In this document: piece by piece, positions 36,157 to 45,290 of the stretch
Layout: each line of letters begins with the position of its first letter
Numbering within the stretch: position 1 is the first letter of the stretch
Source of the DNA: Metabacillus bambusae
GTDB lineage: Bacteria; Bacillota; Bacilli; Bacillales; Bacillaceae
Reading direction: 5' to 3'
Assembly: GCF_017497975.1 (NCBI RefSeq)
Contig: NZ_JAGDEL010000027.1
Location: 1 to 64,000, forward strand
Length of the DNA: 64,000 nt
Position numbers and translations under genes: made by a program
Notes under the pieces: generated by a model
What the model was told of the DNA's origin: nothing
Database searches by the model: none
The model's input: only the letters and a program-made list of their open reading frames with translations

Positions 36157-37185
36157 ATGAAGCAAGAATTATTTGATGTGACAGTAATTGGAGGAGGTCC
36201 GGCTGGGCTTTATTCAACTTTTTATAGTGGCCTTAGAGAAATGAAAACAAAGCTAATTGAATATCAACCTCAATTAGGTGGGAAAATCCATGTGTATCCA
36301 GAAAAAATGATTTGGGATGTTGGAGGGCAGACACCAATTTTGGGAGCTAAATTAATTGAACAGCTTGTTGAGCAGGGATTAACATTTCATCCAACAGTGG
36401 TGTTGAATGAAAAAATAGAATCAATTTCACGAAATGAAGCAGGAATATTTGTCTTACAAGGTAGCTCCGGTCAAAAACATTTTACGAAAACAGTCATAGT
36501 TGCTGTTGGCGGTGGGATATTAAATCCTCAGAAGCTAGATATAGAAGGTGCAGAGAGATTTGAAGTATCTAATTTAAATTACACTGTGAAGTCTTTAAAA
36601 CGTTTCAAAGATAAAACAGTAATTATTTCAGGTGGAGGGAATTCTGCAATTGATTGGGCAAATGAATTAGAGCCTATCGCAAAAAAAGTTTATGTAACGT
36701 ATCGGAAAGATACCTTTGCAGGTCATGAAGCTCAAGTAACACAACTAATGAACAGTTCAGCTACTTGTTTTTTTAACACGTCAATAACAAAACTAATTGC
36801 CTGTGCAAACCATAATGACATTGAACGTGTTGAACTGACAAATCATGAAACAAAAGAGGTATCATATTTGCCAATTGATGAAGTAATTATTAATCATGGG
36901 TATGAACGTGATTCTACATTACTAGAAAATAGTGAAGTAAATATTGAATTAGCAGAAAATTATTATATTTCTGGTAATGCAACGAGCGAATCTTCAATTG
37001 AAGGTATTTATGCTTCAGGTGATATTCTTAAGCACGATGGAAAATTACATTTAATCGCTGGTGCTTTCCAAGATGCAGCCAACGCTGTAAACAAAGCTAA
37101 GCAATATATCCACCGGATGCTACTAAAAATGGGATGGTTTCTTCTCATAATGAAATTTTTAAAAAGCGCAATAAAGAGATTGTAA
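36157..37185 (+). CDS. YumC/YcgT-like ferredoxin(flavodoxin)-NADP+ reductase with frameshifted 3' end
   Basis: The 342-residue frame has the FAD motif IGGGPAGLYS, NADPH motif ISGGGNSAIDWA and C-terminal FAD motif IYASGDILKHDGKLHLIAGAFQDAANAVNKA, as in thioredoxin-reductase-like Fd/Fld-NADP+ reductases; CxxC is absent. After QYIH the frame gives a hydrophobic tail unlike the family. Shifting by one base at about 37112 (as if one C were missing from CACCGGATG) gives PDATKNGMVSSHNEIFKKRN and ends at 37202, which looks like the proper tail. So either the gene carries a one-base deletion or the sequence has an error. Fur control suggests a role in iron release or reduction after siderophore uptake. 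Confidence 0.85.
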   Translation: MKQELFDVTVIGGGPAGLYSTFYSGLREMKTKLIEYQPQLGGKIHVYPEKMIWDVGGQTPILGAKLIEQLVEQGLTFHPTVVLNEKIESISRNEAGIFVLQGSSGQKHFTKTVIVAVGGGILNPQKLDIEGAERFEVSNLNYTVKSLKRFKDKTVIISGGGNSAIDWANELEPIAKKVYVTYRKDTFAGHEAQVTQLMNSSATCFFNTSITKLIACANHNDIERVELTNHETKEVSYLPIDEVIINHGYERDSTLLENSEVNIELAENYYISGNATSESSIEGIYASGDILKHDGKLHLIAGAFQDAANAVNKAKQYIHRMLLKMGWFLLIMKFLKSAIKRL

Positions 37186-37272
37186 AACAGATGATGAACT
37201 AATGTAAAAGCCTTCATATAATATATATTTGTATTGTTGAATATCGAAAGACATCTTTGGGAGATTATTGAT

Positions 37273-37416
37273 ATGGAAGAAAGAGTACTCAAACGCTAAC
37301 CTTTTGCTGACGTAGTCAAAGCCCCACGGGCAGGGATGTTTTACCCTGGCTACTGTTATAATAAAACCAAATCAAAAATGGTCAAGGGTGAAGCTGTTAT
37401 CGTAAAAGAATTATAA
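37273..37416 (+). pseudogene. Possible decayed small ORF
   Basis: Read from the ATG at 37273, eight codons are followed by an in-frame TAA (37297-37299). A coding-looking stretch then runs PFADVVKAPRAGMFYPGY to KGEAVIVKEL and stops at 37416. The APRAGMFYP part is faintly like biotin/lipoyl carrier segments, but too short to name. The 315-base gap here otherwise holds no gene. Confidence 0.2.
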
Positions 37417-37517
37417 ACAAGATTTAAATCAATTCGTTCTCCCTCTATTTCAAAGTCTTTATTACATCTTTGTTTAGGATTATAATATATCTTAAAGTAA
37501 GGTTAAGGGGGAGTAAA

Positions 37518-38219
37518 ATGGAGAGTGTAAACCAAGTAGCTTGTGAGAAAAGGTCCTATTCTAGAGAGTTTAAATCTCACCAACATGAGTTTGGGCAATT
37601 TCTTTTTCCATTACAAGGCTCCTTAGATATACAAACGAAGTGGCAAGAGATAAATCTTAACTCAGATTATTGTTTTTATCTTCCTCCAAAGTTTGTTCAT
37701 AACTACCGTTCCATCGACAGGAATGAATTTTTAATCTTAGATATTCCAATGCAATATTTACCAAAAGATACAAGCAGCATGTATATGCGGTTGGATAAAC
37801 AATGGGCTGCTATCCGTTATTTGCTATTGGAAGAGGCGAAGAGCCAGGAGAACATATCCTCCATAGTAGATTTGACTAGATATGTGACCAACAAACTTCA
37901 AATCTCTAAACCCCCTTCTATTGACTATATTCATAAACATTATAAGGAGTCAATTAGATTAGAAACTTTAGCAAAAATTGAGCATTACCATCCAGTATAT
38001 TATTCAGCATGGTTTAAGAAAAAAACCGGGAAAAGCCCAAAAGTTTATATATCTGAACTTCGTTTGAAAGAGGCTAAACATCTATTAATTTCAACAGGAT
38101 GGTCCATGTCGAATATTAGTGAGGAATTAGGTTTTGAGAATTCTTCATCGTTTACAAGGTGGTTTGTTAGTTGTGAGGGAATATCTCCACAAAAATATAG
38201 AATTCTTAATAATGGATAA
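37518..38219 (+). CDS. AraC-family regulator with N-terminal cupin
   Basis: The 233-residue protein has an N-terminal cupin-like half (SHQHEFGQFLFPLQGSLDIQ, then YCFYLPPKFVHNYRS) and a C-terminal double helix-turn-helix (about 135-230, ending CEGISPQKYR). AAGGGGGAG precedes the ATG at 37518. It lies 91 bases upstream of an EamA transporter gene in the same direction and may regulate it. The inducer is unknown. Confidence 0.88.
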   Translation: MESVNQVACEKRSYSREFKSHQHEFGQFLFPLQGSLDIQTKWQEINLNSDYCFYLPPKFVHNYRSIDRNEFLILDIPMQYLPKDTSSMYMRLDKQWAAIRYLLLEEAKSQENISSIVDLTRYVTNKLQISKPPSIDYIHKHYKESIRLETLAKIEHYHPVYYSAWFKKKTGKSPKVYISELRLKEAKHLLISTGWSMSNISEELGFENSSSFTRWFVSCEGISPQKYRILNNG

Positions 38220-38310
38220 AAAGGATATTAAACTTGGTAAAGAAAATTTTCAAGAAATTTTCTATTATAAGTTTAATATTCTTTTTATCTTTTTTATTGA
38301 GGTGAGCAAA

Positions 38311-39210
38311 ATGAAGGGGAAATTGTCACCTTTTTTAGTATTACTTGCAGCAATACTTTGGGGGACCACAGGTACAACTCAGGCACTTGCACCGGAAACA
38401 GCACACCCGATTGCTATTGGGGCTACTCGCTTAGCGGTAGGTGGTATATTTTTAGTATTGATTGTTCTGATAATAGGAAAATTCAACTTTAAAAATTGGC
38501 CAATCAAGACAACAATATTGGCTTCTATGAGTATGGCATTGTATCAACCATTATTTTTCTCGGCAGTTTCGATTACAGGAGTGGCCATTGGGACAGTGGT
38601 AGCAATTGGGAGTGCACCTATTTTATCAGGTCTCATAGAATGGCTATATTTAAAAATTCGTCCATCTAAAGTTTGGTGGTATTCTACTTTCCTATCAATT
38701 TTAGGTTGTCTAATGCTCTTTGGTAATAAAGAATCAGTATATGTAGACCCTGTTGGAATAATAATGTCTCTTGGAGCTGGGTTATCCTTTGCTAGTTACA
38801 CTCTTATAAGTAGAAATTTGGTTGTAAACCATTCGTCATTATCAGTAGTAGCAGTCGTTTTCACTCTTAGTGCAATCTTTTTATCTCCGTTTTTATTTAT
38901 TTTTGATATGTCTTGGATAACGAGTTTTCGAGGTGTGAGTGTAAGTCTTCAACTTGGGATTATGGCGACTGGGATAGCATATTTACTTTTTGCCAAAGGT
39001 CTTATCCATGTCTCTTCATCAACTGCGGTTACACTTGCGTTAGCAGAACCATTAACAGCAGCATTATTAGGAGTTTTCATATTAGGAGAATACTTGAACA
39101 GAACTTCTTGGTTAGGAATTTTCCTCTTAATGCTAGGAATAGGAATATTAATATGGTCGTCCAAAAATTCTGGTAGCCAAAAGGAACTTGAGCTAGTTCA
39201 GAATGAGTAA
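38311..39210 (+). CDS. EamA/DMT-family transporter
   Basis: The 299-residue protein has ten predicted transmembrane segments in two EamA repeats (LLAAILWGTTGTTQALAP at the start, LGAGLSFASYTLISRNLV in the second). Family members export metabolites such as amino acids; the substrate here is unknown. The start at 38311 follows GAGGTGA; the longer frame beginning inside the AraC gene is rejected. It is probably co-transcribed with the AraC gene. Confidence 0.88.
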   Translation: MKGKLSPFLVLLAAILWGTTGTTQALAPETAHPIAIGATRLAVGGIFLVLIVLIIGKFNFKNWPIKTTILASMSMALYQPLFFSAVSITGVAIGTVVAIGSAPILSGLIEWLYLKIRPSKVWWYSTFLSILGCLMLFGNKESVYVDPVGIIMSLGAGLSFASYTLISRNLVVNHSSLSVVAVVFTLSAIFLSPFLFIFDMSWITSFRGVSVSLQLGIMATGIAYLLFAKGLIHVSSSTAVTLALAEPLTAALLGVFILGEYLNRTSWLGIFLLMLGIGILIWSSKNSGSQKELELVQNE

Positions 39211-39242
39211 CATTGAAAATTATAAAGGGTGGTTAGATCAGT

Positions 39243-39575
39243 ATGGCAAAAATTGAAGACTTTTTAAAACTAGATATTCGTGTTGGCTCGGTCATCAATG
39301 CAACATCTTTTCCAGAAGCAAGAAAACCTGCTATTAAACTAGAAATTGACTTTGGTGAAGAGATTGGAATAAAACATTCTTCTGCTCAAATTACACGTAG
39401 ATATAGTCCTGAACAACTTTGTGGACGTCAAGTGGTAGGAGTAGTTAATTTTCCACCAATGCGTATTGCAGGGTTTAAATCTGAGGTATTGGTAGTAGGT
39501 GGGATTCCGGAAGAGGGGGATGTTGTTCTTTTAAAGCCTGATGAACCTATTAGAAATGGAACACGGATCTCATAA
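39243..39575 (+). CDS. csaA: CsaA, tRNA-binding-domain chaperone-like protein
   Basis: The 110-residue protein matches CsaA exactly in length and sequence type: [35 protein letters not shown] and [41 protein letters not shown]. It is a dimeric OB-fold protein that binds tRNA-like ligands and was described as having export-related chaperone activity. AAGGGTGG precedes the ATG. A terminator follows about 95 bases later. Confidence 0.95.
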   Translation: MAKIEDFLKLDIRVGSVINATSFPEARKPAIKLEIDFGEEIGIKHSSAQITRRYSPEQLCGRQVVGVVNFPPMRIAGFKSEVLVVGGIPEEGDVVLLKPDEPIRNGTRIS

Positions 39576-39669
39576 TACTCTGTGCTTATGTATATAAGCG
39601 ATTAATTATTTGTGCAGTAACCTGTTTATTGTTAGCAAAAAATATTTATGATTATATTTATTAATTATT

Positions 39670-39706
39670 AAAATACTGTGCTCACTTTAAGGGCACAGTA
39701 TTTTAT
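39670..39706 (+). terminator. Terminator after csaA
   Basis: AAATACTGTGC and GCACAGTATTTT form a perfect stem followed by TTTTATTT. A further hairpin (ACTACAAC/GTTGTAGT, about 39797-39825) lies downstream. The rest of 39576-40171 holds the htpG promoter region. Confidence 0.8.
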
Positions 39707-40024
39707 TTGGCTTTATATATGGGTATTTTTCAAGATATTGGCTAAATTGACGGTTCAAGTTTGTGAAATATTGTACTTAAATTAAAGGGTGCGCTAGCAC
39801 TACAACATTACTTATTTTGTTGTAGTAAATGAGGTCATTTGTAGCACAAAAAAGGATAGATAGATCATATATTATCCTGCTCATTTATCCATTTTAATTT
39901 AACCTTTATAATGTCTGACATAAAATAAGGATTCAATGTTGTTAAGTGTTCTAAGAAATAACTTGACTTTAAATAAAATTATTAAGTTTAGCGTTTATTT
40001 TATTGGGAAAATCCTTGTAATATG

Positions 40025-40053
40025 TTGACACGAAATAGCGGATATGATATTAA
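40025..40053 (+). promoter_or_regulatory. Sigma-A promoter of htpG
   Basis: TTGACA (40025-40030) and TATTAA (40048-40053) are spaced by 17 bases. The expected start site is within or just before the CIRCE element. Confidence 0.7.
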
Positions 40054-40063
40054 AAAATATATA

Positions 40064-40090
40064 CTAGCACTCGGTTAAATAGAGTGCTAA
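40064..40090. promoter_or_regulatory. CIRCE element (HrcA operator) upstream of htpG
   Basis: CTAGCACTC and GAGTGCTAA are separated by exactly 9 bases, matching the CIRCE consensus TTAGCACTC-N9-GAGTGCTAA with one mismatch. It overlaps the predicted transcription start, as in groE and dnaK operons. Confidence 0.92.
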
Positions 40091-40171
40091 TTATTTGAGA
40101 AATCTAGCTTATAGAATCTATTACTACGTTATAATGAGTCACGTAGTGTTTATTCGAAAGGAGAGGTTAAA

Positions 40172-42052
40172 ATGGCTAAAAAACAATTCAAAGCCGAATC
40201 CAAAAGATTATTAGAGATGATGATTAACTCGATTTATTCTCAACGTGAGGTGTTTTTAAGAGAGTTAATTTCGAATGCAAGTGATGCAATTGACAAAATC
40301 TATTACAAAGCATTAACCGATGAAGCTTTAAGTTTTGACCAAGATAGTTACTACATAAAAGTGTCTGCTGACAAAGAAAACAGAACCTTGACAATCACAG
40401 ATACTGGGATTGGAATGACAAAAGAAGAGCTTGAAAATAATCTTGGAATTATAGCAAAAAGTGGTTCTTTAGCATTTAAAAATGAAAATGAATTAAAAGA
40501 TGGACATGATATTATTGGGCAATTCGGGGTAGGATTTTATGCAGCTTTCATGGTAGCTGACGTTGTAACTGTTACTAGTAAGGCATTAGGCAGTGATGAA
40601 GCTTATAAATGGGAATCTCAAGGTGCAGATGGATACACGATTGTACCACAAGAAAAAGCTTCCGTTGGTACAGAGATCATGCTTAAAATCAAAGAAAATA
40701 CAGAAGATGAGAGCTATGATGAGTTTTTAGAAGAGTATCGATTAAAAGCAATCATCAAAAAATACTCTGACTTTATTCGCTACCCAATCAAAATGGATGT
40801 TACTGGACAAAGACCTAAGGAAGGCAGCGAAAATGAGCTAGAAGATTATCAAGAAGAACAGACAATAAATAGTATGGTTCCAATTTGGAGAAAAAATAAA
40901 AATGAGCTTACTGCAGAAGATTACGAGAAGTTTTATACAGAAAAACACTATGGCTTCGACAAGCCGATCAAACATATTCACATCAGTGTTGATGGTACAA
41001 TAAGATATAATGCAATCTTATATATCCCAGAGAAAATGCCATACGACTATTATTCAAAAGAATATGAAAAGGGATTAGAGCTATATTCCAATGGTGTATT
41101 GATCATGAACAAATGCGCAGACCTGCTTCCTGACTACTTTAGTTTTGTTAAGGGAATGGTCGATTCTGAAGATTTATCTCTTAATATTTCCAGAGAAATG
41201 CTTCAACATGATCGCCAATTAAAATTAATCGCAAAAAACATTAACAAAAAAATCAAAAACGAATTGCAAAGCTTATTAAAGAATGAACGTGAAAAATATG
41301 AAGAATTTTATAAATCCTTTGGCAGACAGTTAAAATATGGAATTTATAGTGACTTCGGAAGTAATAAAGATGTTTTACAGGACTTATTAATGTTCTCCTC
41401 ATCTAAAGAAAAGAAGCTTGTCACTTTAGATGAATATGTATCAAGAATGCCTGAGGATCAAAAATATATTTACTATGCTTCTGGAGAATCGATTGAAAGA
41501 ATCGAAAAGCTTCCACAAACAGAAATCGTTTCTGAAAAAGGCTATGAAATGTTATATTTCACTGAGGACATTGACGAGTTTGCGATAAAAATGATCATGA
41601 CTTATAAAGAGAAAGAATTTAAATCTGTATCAAGTGGCGATCTAGGGATTGACGTAGATGGAAATCAAAATGACACAGAAGCTGAACAAAACGAAAACAA
41701 AGAACTCTTTGATCACATGAAAAACATCCTATCTGACAAAGTTAAGGATGTAAGAGTATCCAAACGATTAAAAACTCATCCTGTATGTTTATCAACTGAT
41801 GGTGAAGTAACCATTGAAATGGAAAAAATTCTAAGTGCAATGCCTGATAATCAAAATGTAAAGGCAGATAAAATTCTAGAAATCAATGTAAATCATGAGG
41901 TATTCCAATCATTACAAGATGCCTTTGAAAAAGATAAAGATAAGCTAAATTTATATACAAATCTATTGTACAACCAAGCACTTCTAATTGAAGGTTTGCC
42001 TATCATTGATCCAGTTGAATTTACAAATGATATATGTAAAGTAATGGTATAA
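40172..42052 (+). CDS. htpG: HtpG (Hsp90) molecular chaperone
   Basis: The 626-residue protein has the N-terminal ATP-binding domain ([50 protein letters not shown]), middle domain ([40 protein letters not shown]) and C-terminal dimerisation domain, in line with Bacillus HtpG. It is a cytoplasmic dimeric ATP-dependent chaperone. GGAGAGGTT precedes the ATG. It is monocistronic, with a CIRCE operator upstream and a terminator downstream. Confidence 0.97.
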   Translation: MAKKQFKAESKRLLEMMINSIYSQREVFLRELISNASDAIDKIYYKALTDEALSFDQDSYYIKVSADKENRTLTITDTGIGMTKEELENNLGIIAKSGSLAFKNENELKDGHDIIGQFGVGFYAAFMVADVVTVTSKALGSDEAYKWESQGADGYTIVPQEKASVGTEIMLKIKENTEDESYDEFLEEYRLKAIIKKYSDFIRYPIKMDVTGQRPKEGSENELEDYQEEQTINSMVPIWRKNKNELTAEDYEKFYTEKHYGFDKPIKHIHISVDGTIRYNAILYIPEKMPYDYYSKEYEKGLELYSNGVLIMNKCADLLPDYFSFVKGMVDSEDLSLNISREMLQHDRQLKLIAKNINKKIKNELQSLLKNEREKYEEFYKSFGRQLKYGIYSDFGSNKDVLQDLLMFSSSKEKKLVTLDEYVSRMPEDQKYIYYASGESIERIEKLPQTEIVSEKGYEMLYFTEDIDEFAIKMIMTYKEKEFKSVSSGDLGIDVDGNQNDTEAEQNENKELFDHMKNILSDKVKDVRVSKRLKTHPVCLSTDGEVTIEMEKILSAMPDNQNVKADKILEINVNHEVFQSLQDAFEKDKDKLNLYTNLLYNQALLIEGLPIIDPVEFTNDICKVMV

Positions 42053-42061
42053 AATAGAATC

Positions 42062-42105
42062 AAACAGCCCTGTACTCATTAATTGAGTGCAGGGCTGTTT
42101 TTTTT
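42062..42105 (+). terminator. Terminator of htpG (also part of a repeat family)
   Basis: AAACAGCCCTGTACTCA and TGAGTGCAGGGCTGTTT form a long stem followed by eight Ts. Confidence 0.92.
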
Positions 42106-42106
42106 G

Positions 42107-42152
42107 TTATTATTCGACAAATATCAGCACACTTCGGGTGGTGACAGGCACC
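42107..42152. repeat. TTCGGGTGGTGACAGGCACC repeat, copy 1
   Basis: Contains the core TTCGGGTGGTGACAGGCACC preceded by TTATTATTCGACAAAT. It directly follows the htpG terminator, whose hairpin also resembles that in front of copy 2. Confidence 0.85.
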
Positions 42153-42259
42153 AGTTTACTTTTTTTAATTACAAAAATAGTGAAAAAAGTTACAAAATCT
42201 ATCAAGTTATACTGAAAATTAATAATATTAAGATTATAAGAGAAAAGGAGGGGCAATAC

Positions 42260-43603
42260 ATGGAACCAGCAAAGAAACTGCAAACGCTTCATTATATAGA
42301 CGATAGAGCTGAAAAACAAAGCTTTATATCTAAACTTAAAGAATTGAAGGTAGGAGTTATTCCTTTACCTCTTTATGTAGCATTAGCACTTATTATTTAT
42401 GGAGCATCTGTATATAATCAGCTCCCACCTGATATGATTGGCGGTTTTGCTGTCATCATGGTTATGGGGATTTTACTTGGGGATATAGGATTAAAAATTC
42501 CTATATTGAAGGATATTGGCGGCCCGGCGATACTAGCACTCTTAATTCCGTCTATTATGGTATTTTATAATTTGATTAATCCGGCTGCAATGGAAGCGGT
42601 CACAACCTTGATGAAAACATCTAATTTCCTTTATCTGTATATATCTTGTTTAGTTGCAGGAAGTATCCTTGGGATGAACCGAAAAGTATTAGTACAAGGG
42701 TTTACGCGTATGTTTATTCCACTCGTATTAGGAACGCTTGCTGCAGTAGTAGCGGGAGTTTTAGTTGGATTATTGTTTGGGTATGACATGAAACATACAT
42801 TTTTCTATATTGTAGTACCAATTATTGGCGGTGGTATCGGAGAGGGAATCTTACCGCTTTCCCTAGCATACTCACAAATTTTAGGTGAATCTGCTGAAAG
42901 CTTTGTATCCCAAATGATCCCTGCTGCTGTAATTGGAAATACTGTTGCGATTATTTGTGCAGGTTTAATGAAACGTTTAGGGGAGAAAAAACCTGAACTA
43001 ACTGGAAATGGTGTACTAGTGAAAGCAAAAGGTGGCGATGGGATTTCACAGGAAACAAATATTAATAAACCCGTCGATTTCTCGCTAATGGGTGCCGGAT
43101 TATTAATTGCCTGTAGTTTCTTCATCTTTGGCAGTCTCGCACATAAATTCCTTGGTATACCTGGTCCAGTACTCATGATTGTTGCTGCCACATTAGTCAA
43201 ATGTCTGAAAGTGATGCCTGCAAAAATGGAACAAGGGGCCTATCATTTATATAAATTTGTTTCAACCAGCTTAACATGGCCTCTTATGGTTGGTTTAGGG
43301 ATCCTCTATATCCCATTAGAAGATGTGGTGAAAATTGTAACGCCGGCCTATGTAGTCATTTGTTCTGTCGTTGTTATTGCCATGGTAGGGACGGGGTATA
43401 TTGTTGGGAAAATGATGAATATGTTTCCTGTCGATTCGGCGATTGTAACAGGCTGTCACAGCGGACTAGGCGGAACAGGTGATGTAGCTATTTTATCAGC
43501 GTCCAACCGTATGTCATTAATGCCGTTTGCACAAGTTGCAACAAGACTTGGCGGTGCTTCAACAGTTATATTAGCAACGCTTTTAATGAAATTATTAAGT
43601 TAA
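42260..43603 (+). CDS. maeN: 2-hydroxycarboxylate (malate) sodium symporter, MaeN-like
   Basis: The 447-residue 2HCT-family membrane protein has the two GGxG re-entrant loop motifs: GGGIGEGILPLSLAYSQI and GGTGDVAILSASNRMSLMPFAQV. Length is nearly identical to Bacillus MaeN/CimH. The ATG at 42260 follows AAAAGGAGGGG; the longer frame from 42083 runs through the repeat and is rejected. The following malic enzyme and MalK/MalR genes support malate as substrate, though a citrate/malate carrier of CimH type is possible. Confidence 0.9.
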   Translation: MEPAKKLQTLHYIDDRAEKQSFISKLKELKVGVIPLPLYVALALIIYGASVYNQLPPDMIGGFAVIMVMGILLGDIGLKIPILKDIGGPAILALLIPSIMVFYNLINPAAMEAVTTLMKTSNFLYLYISCLVAGSILGMNRKVLVQGFTRMFIPLVLGTLAAVVAGVLVGLLFGYDMKHTFFYIVVPIIGGGIGEGILPLSLAYSQILGESAESFVSQMIPAAVIGNTVAIICAGLMKRLGEKKPELTGNGVLVKAKGGDGISQETNINKPVDFSLMGAGLLIACSFFIFGSLAHKFLGIPGPVLMIVAATLVKCLKVMPAKMEQGAYHLYKFVSTSLTWPLMVGLGILYIPLEDVVKIVTPAYVVICSVVVIAMVGTGYIVGKMMNMFPVDSAIVTGCHSGLGGTGDVAILSASNRMSLMPFAQVATRLGGASTVILATLLMKLLS

Positions 43604-43757
43604 AAACTAGTATAAACATACGAAAAGAGTAAGAAAAACTCTTCAAACATAATAAAGAGAAAAAGACAGAAACAAGAGCTACCGAAAATATAGTCATAAG
43701 TTTTCTTTCTTTCAACTAGATATCAGAAAAATTCAACAAATGGAGAGATATAAAAAT

Positions 43758-45005
43758 ATGTCAAATTTACGTTATGAAGCATTAAAGATGCATAAGGAAA
43801 ACCAAGGGAAATTAGGTGTCTATTCTAAGGTTCCAGTACGTGATGCAAACGATTTGAGTCTTGCTTATTCACCAGGTGTAGCAGAGCCTTGCCTGGACAT
43901 TCACGAAGACGAAAGCAAAGTATATGATTACACAATGAAGGGAAATCTCGTTGCTGTTGTTTCAAACGGAACAGCTGTACTTGGTCTTGGAAATATTGGA
44001 CCGAAAGCAGCCATGCCTGTTATGGAAGGGAAGGCATTGTTATTCAAATCATTTGCTGGTGTGGATGCATTCCCTATATGCTTAAATACGACAGATCCTG
44101 ATAAAATTGTGGAGGTTGTCAAATTATTAGAACCTACTTTTGGTGGGGTAAACTTAGAAGATATCGCTGCACCACAATGCTTTGAAATTGAAGATCGTTT
44201 GCGAAAAGAATGCGATATCCCTATTTTTCATGATGACCAACACGGAACAGCCATTGTGACCGCAGCAGGGCTTATTAATGCCCTTAAACTGGCGAACAAA
44301 AAAATAGAGGATATTCGTGTTGTGGCTAACGGTGCTGGTGCAGCAGGTGTGGCAATTGTCAAACTGTTGCTTCGTATGGGGGTAAAAGATGTCATTTTAT
44401 GTGATACAAAGGGTATCATTTATAAAGGTCGTCCAGTTGGAATGAATAAATTTAAAGAAGAAATGGCGAACATCACAAACAACGAACAAAAGCAAGGGAC
44501 ATTAGCAGATGCACTTGTTGGAGCTGATGTTTTTGTTGGAGTATCAGCTGCAGTTGCCGTTAATAAAGAAATGGTTCGTTCTATGAAGCAGAATCCGATT
44601 ATCTTTGCCATGGCTAATCCGGTACCAGAGATCATGCCGATAGAGGCAAAAGAAGCGGGAGCACTCGTAGTAGGGACAGGCCGCTCTGATTTCCCAAATC
44701 AGGTAAATAATGTGCTCGCATTCCCTGGTATTTTCCGTGGTGCTTTAAACGTTCATGCGAAAGAGATAAATGAAGAAATGAAACTGGCTGCAGTTTATGC
44801 GATTGCAGGATTAATTTCAACAGAAGATCTTCATGCGGATTATGTGATTCCAGATCCATTTGACCGCCGAGTAGCGGCTCATGTAGCATCAGCTGTTGCT
44901 ACTGCCGCAATGGAAACGGGTGTTTCGCAAAAAACTGTCAATGTAGAAGAAATGAAAGAACACCTATTAGCATCAGCAGGTGAAAAACAACCTGTTTTTG
45001 GATGA
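43758..45005 (+). CDS. Malic enzyme (malate dehydrogenase, decarboxylating), YtsJ-like
   Basis: The 415-residue protein has the short malic enzyme layout: N-terminal [14 protein letters not shown], catalytic stretch [45 protein letters not shown]-binding [15 protein letters not shown] and C-terminal [29 protein letters not shown]. It converts malate to pyruvate, CO2 and reduced cofactor; YtsJ prefers NADP. The ATG at 43758 fits the family start and has GGAGAG upstream; an in-frame ATG at 43740 is an alternative. Its place between the symporter and MalK/MalR makes a complete malate utilisation unit. Confidence 0.93.
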   Translation: MSNLRYEALKMHKENQGKLGVYSKVPVRDANDLSLAYSPGVAEPCLDIHEDESKVYDYTMKGNLVAVVSNGTAVLGLGNIGPKAAMPVMEGKALLFKSFAGVDAFPICLNTTDPDKIVEVVKLLEPTFGGVNLEDIAAPQCFEIEDRLRKECDIPIFHDDQHGTAIVTAAGLINALKLANKKIEDIRVVANGAGAAGVAIVKLLLRMGVKDVILCDTKGIIYKGRPVGMNKFKEEMANITNNEQKQGTLADALVGADVFVGVSAAVAVNKEMVRSMKQNPIIFAMANPVPEIMPIEAKEAGALVVGTGRSDFPNQVNNVLAFPGIFRGALNVHAKEINEEMKLAAVYAIAGLISTEDLHADYVIPDPFDRRVAAHVASAVATAAMETGVSQKTVNVEEMKEHLLASAGEKQPVFG

Positions 45006-45055
45006 GATAACCGTTTAATACACTAATTAGGTTGTTTAATTCTTACAATCAACTC

Positions 45056-45090
45056 AAACCCCTTGTATAACAATCAAGGGGTTTTCTCTT
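45056..45090 (+). terminator. Terminator after malic enzyme gene
   Basis: AAACCCCTTG and CAAGGGGTTTT form a stem followed by a T-rich tail. Confidence 0.85.
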
Positions 45091-45290
45091 GTCTTTTAAT
45101 GAATCCTACCCTCTCAAGCTTATTTTTCTGCTGGAGAGTATGGTTGGATCTAAAAGCAAAGGTGATAAAATATATAAATGGAAAATATAAAATGATTGTA
45201 TTGTAAAAATTAGTACCAGCATGTGGAAGGTCTAATACTGGAATACTATAATGATGAAATCACGGGTTTCCAGTGAAATTGGAGGCAGGA

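Noticed and set aside
42083-42259. N-terminal extension of the malate symporter frame
   Set aside because: It covers the terminator-linked repeat and lacks a ribosome site, while AAAAGGAGGGG supports 42260.
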